64,000 nucleotides of DNA from NCBI GenBank assembly GCA_902806565.1, contig CADCXA010000008.1, forward strand, positions 1-64,000. The letters are read 5' to 3'. The notes under the pieces are model-generated. The model was not told the DNA's origin. It saw only the letters and a list, made by a program, of their open reading frames with translations, and searched no databases. The stretch comes from Hypoxylon rubiginosum (taxonomy: Eukaryota; Ascomycota; Sordariomycetes; Xylariales; Hypoxylaceae). Positions 63,131-64,000 of the stretch are shown here, piece after piece. The position numbers and the translations under genes were made by a program. Each line of letters starts with the position of its first letter. The first letter of the stretch is position 1.

Positions 63131-63866
63131 CTATGCACTCGGAAGCATCTTGACACTGGCAATGACAGCCATGACCTTCAGAACTGTGTCGGGGATGACG
63201 CCCAGGTAACTGCCGGCTAGCCTACCCTTCGGCCCGGACGACGCGTACCCGGCGGCGTACCAAACACGCGCGAAGACCCAACCGGCACCGAGGGCGGCGC
63301 TTGCGGTCGGGTAGCGAAGACCAGAGACGAGAAGGGCACCGAGGAAGGGGGTTAGGTTCTCGGTATAGTTGGCGTGCGCTCTCTGGGCGCAATTAAAAGC
63401 GTATGCTTTAGGATCCTTCTCGGCCTGCTCCTGGCTCGCATAAGCAATCGGATACTTCAGTCCGCTAGCTTGGCGGGCCTTGACCGTTAGGGCGAAGTGG
63501 AATGTGTTGACCAAAAGCGAAGAGACGGCAACGACTAGAACGTAGCTAGAATAGAATATGGCGCAATTAGCTAAGAAACGGGAAGGATTTAAGATCCGTA
63601 GATGTGGGCACCCCCGATGGATATGTCGCCAATAGTTGCTAATGGGGTACCAATTGGGTGGGAGAGAAATGGCGTGCTACAAGACGGGAAGTGTTTTGGG
63701 ACGTATGTTGGTAAATCGTGCATTTGTAGCGTACAACTTGTACAGATCGTGTGTAAGGTGTAGGTGTAGGTGTAGGTGTAGGTATACATGTAGGTGTATA
63801 ATAGTAGGTAGTACAAATATTCACTTACCCGTATTCGCTTGGTACTTCTATTGCGTAGGACGGCAT
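63131..63866 (-). CDS. MAPEG family protein, microsomal glutathione S-transferase 3-like
   Basis: Small integral membrane protein of the MGST3/leukotriene C4 synthase group, which conjugates glutathione to lipophilic compounds or reduces lipid peroxides at the ER. Two exons, 63866-63829 (38 bases) and 63545-63131, giving 150 residues. The N-terminus M-P-S-Y-A-I-E-V-P-S-E-Y-G-Y-V-L is the usual fungal MGST3 start, and the splice falls inside the Gly codon of E-Y-G-Y. Family signature F-N-C-A-Q-R-A-H-A-N-Y-T-E-N near residues 60-73. About four hydrophobic membrane segments (about 12-32, 74-90, 93-112 and 128-145). The 283-bp intron is far longer than others here and contains a TAGGTG minisatellite. 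Confidence 0.93.
63753..63800 (+). repeat. TAGGTG hexamer minisatellite inside an intron
   Basis: About five copies of GTAGGT/TAGGTG with two interruptions, lying in the only intron of the MGST3-like gene. Confidence 0.8.
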
Positions 63867-64000
63867 GATGAAAAGACTTTAAGAGTAGTTGTAATCGTAG
63901 TCGTAGTCGTAGTCGTTGAAAAATGGATTCGATCTGTCCGAGGTCATTTTATGTCGAGACTCATAGAATGACTCGAGGTCCTCTTATATACATACCTAAG
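63867..64000. other. Upstream flank of the MAPEG gene
   Basis: Promoter side. Holds a GTCGTA trinucleotide-type run at 63886-63920. Cut by the window end. Confidence 0.6.

Overview
This window is nuclear DNA of a filamentous ascomycete (Pezizomycotina; Sordariomycetes is the best guess). The evidence is many short spliceosomal introns (43-97 bp, one of 283 bp), fungal-type orthologues (SEC23, ribosomal protein uL11, SRP72, Ecm14, an FlbD-like Myb factor, an O-GlcNAc transferase), and a left-hand block that looks destroyed by repeat-induced point mutation (RIP). The species cannot be read from the sequence. No tRNA, rRNA, CRISPR array or telomere repeat was found by eye.

Layout. Positions 1-16600 form an extremely AT-rich isochore made of dead LTR retrotransposons. 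Two Ty3/gypsy-type elements can still be outlined: element 1 (about 914-6932, LTR of about 265 bp) and element 2 (about 7093-13815, repeats of about 230 bp). Both keep reverse transcriptase and RNase H remnants. At least four more copies of the element-1 LTR are present, two of them nested in other repeats. The block stops abruptly near 16600.

From there to the end lie twelve protein genes at low density (about one per 4 kb). Left to right: a serine-rich protein of unknown function (-), SEC23 (+, seven exons with one GC-AG intron), ribosomal protein uL11/RPL12 (+, first coding exon of four bases), O-GlcNAc transferase (+), an FlbD-like R2R3 Myb factor (+), a fungal coiled-coil protein of unknown function (-), an NCBP3-like RNA-binding protein (-), a Cys/His plus coiled-coil protein of unknown function (-), SRP72 (+), a Sec7-PH-coiled-coil Arf exchange factor (-), an Ecm14-like zinc-carboxypeptidase homologue lacking its catalytic glutamate (+), and an MGST3-like MAPEG protein (-). 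Several belong to the early secretory pathway (SEC23, SRP72, the Arf exchange factor, Ecm14), but they are single genes with separate promoters, not a cluster.

The long intergenic stretches (24989-27424, 32332-35819, 37098-40552, 47976-52573) hold AT microsatellites, minisatellites, homopurine or poly-G tracts and a strongly over-represented 10-bp palindrome, TACCTAGGTA. The clearest new-looking mobile element is a 337-bp MITE at 44896-45232. It has 103-bp inverted repeats flanked by TA, and its two arms differ only by transitions.
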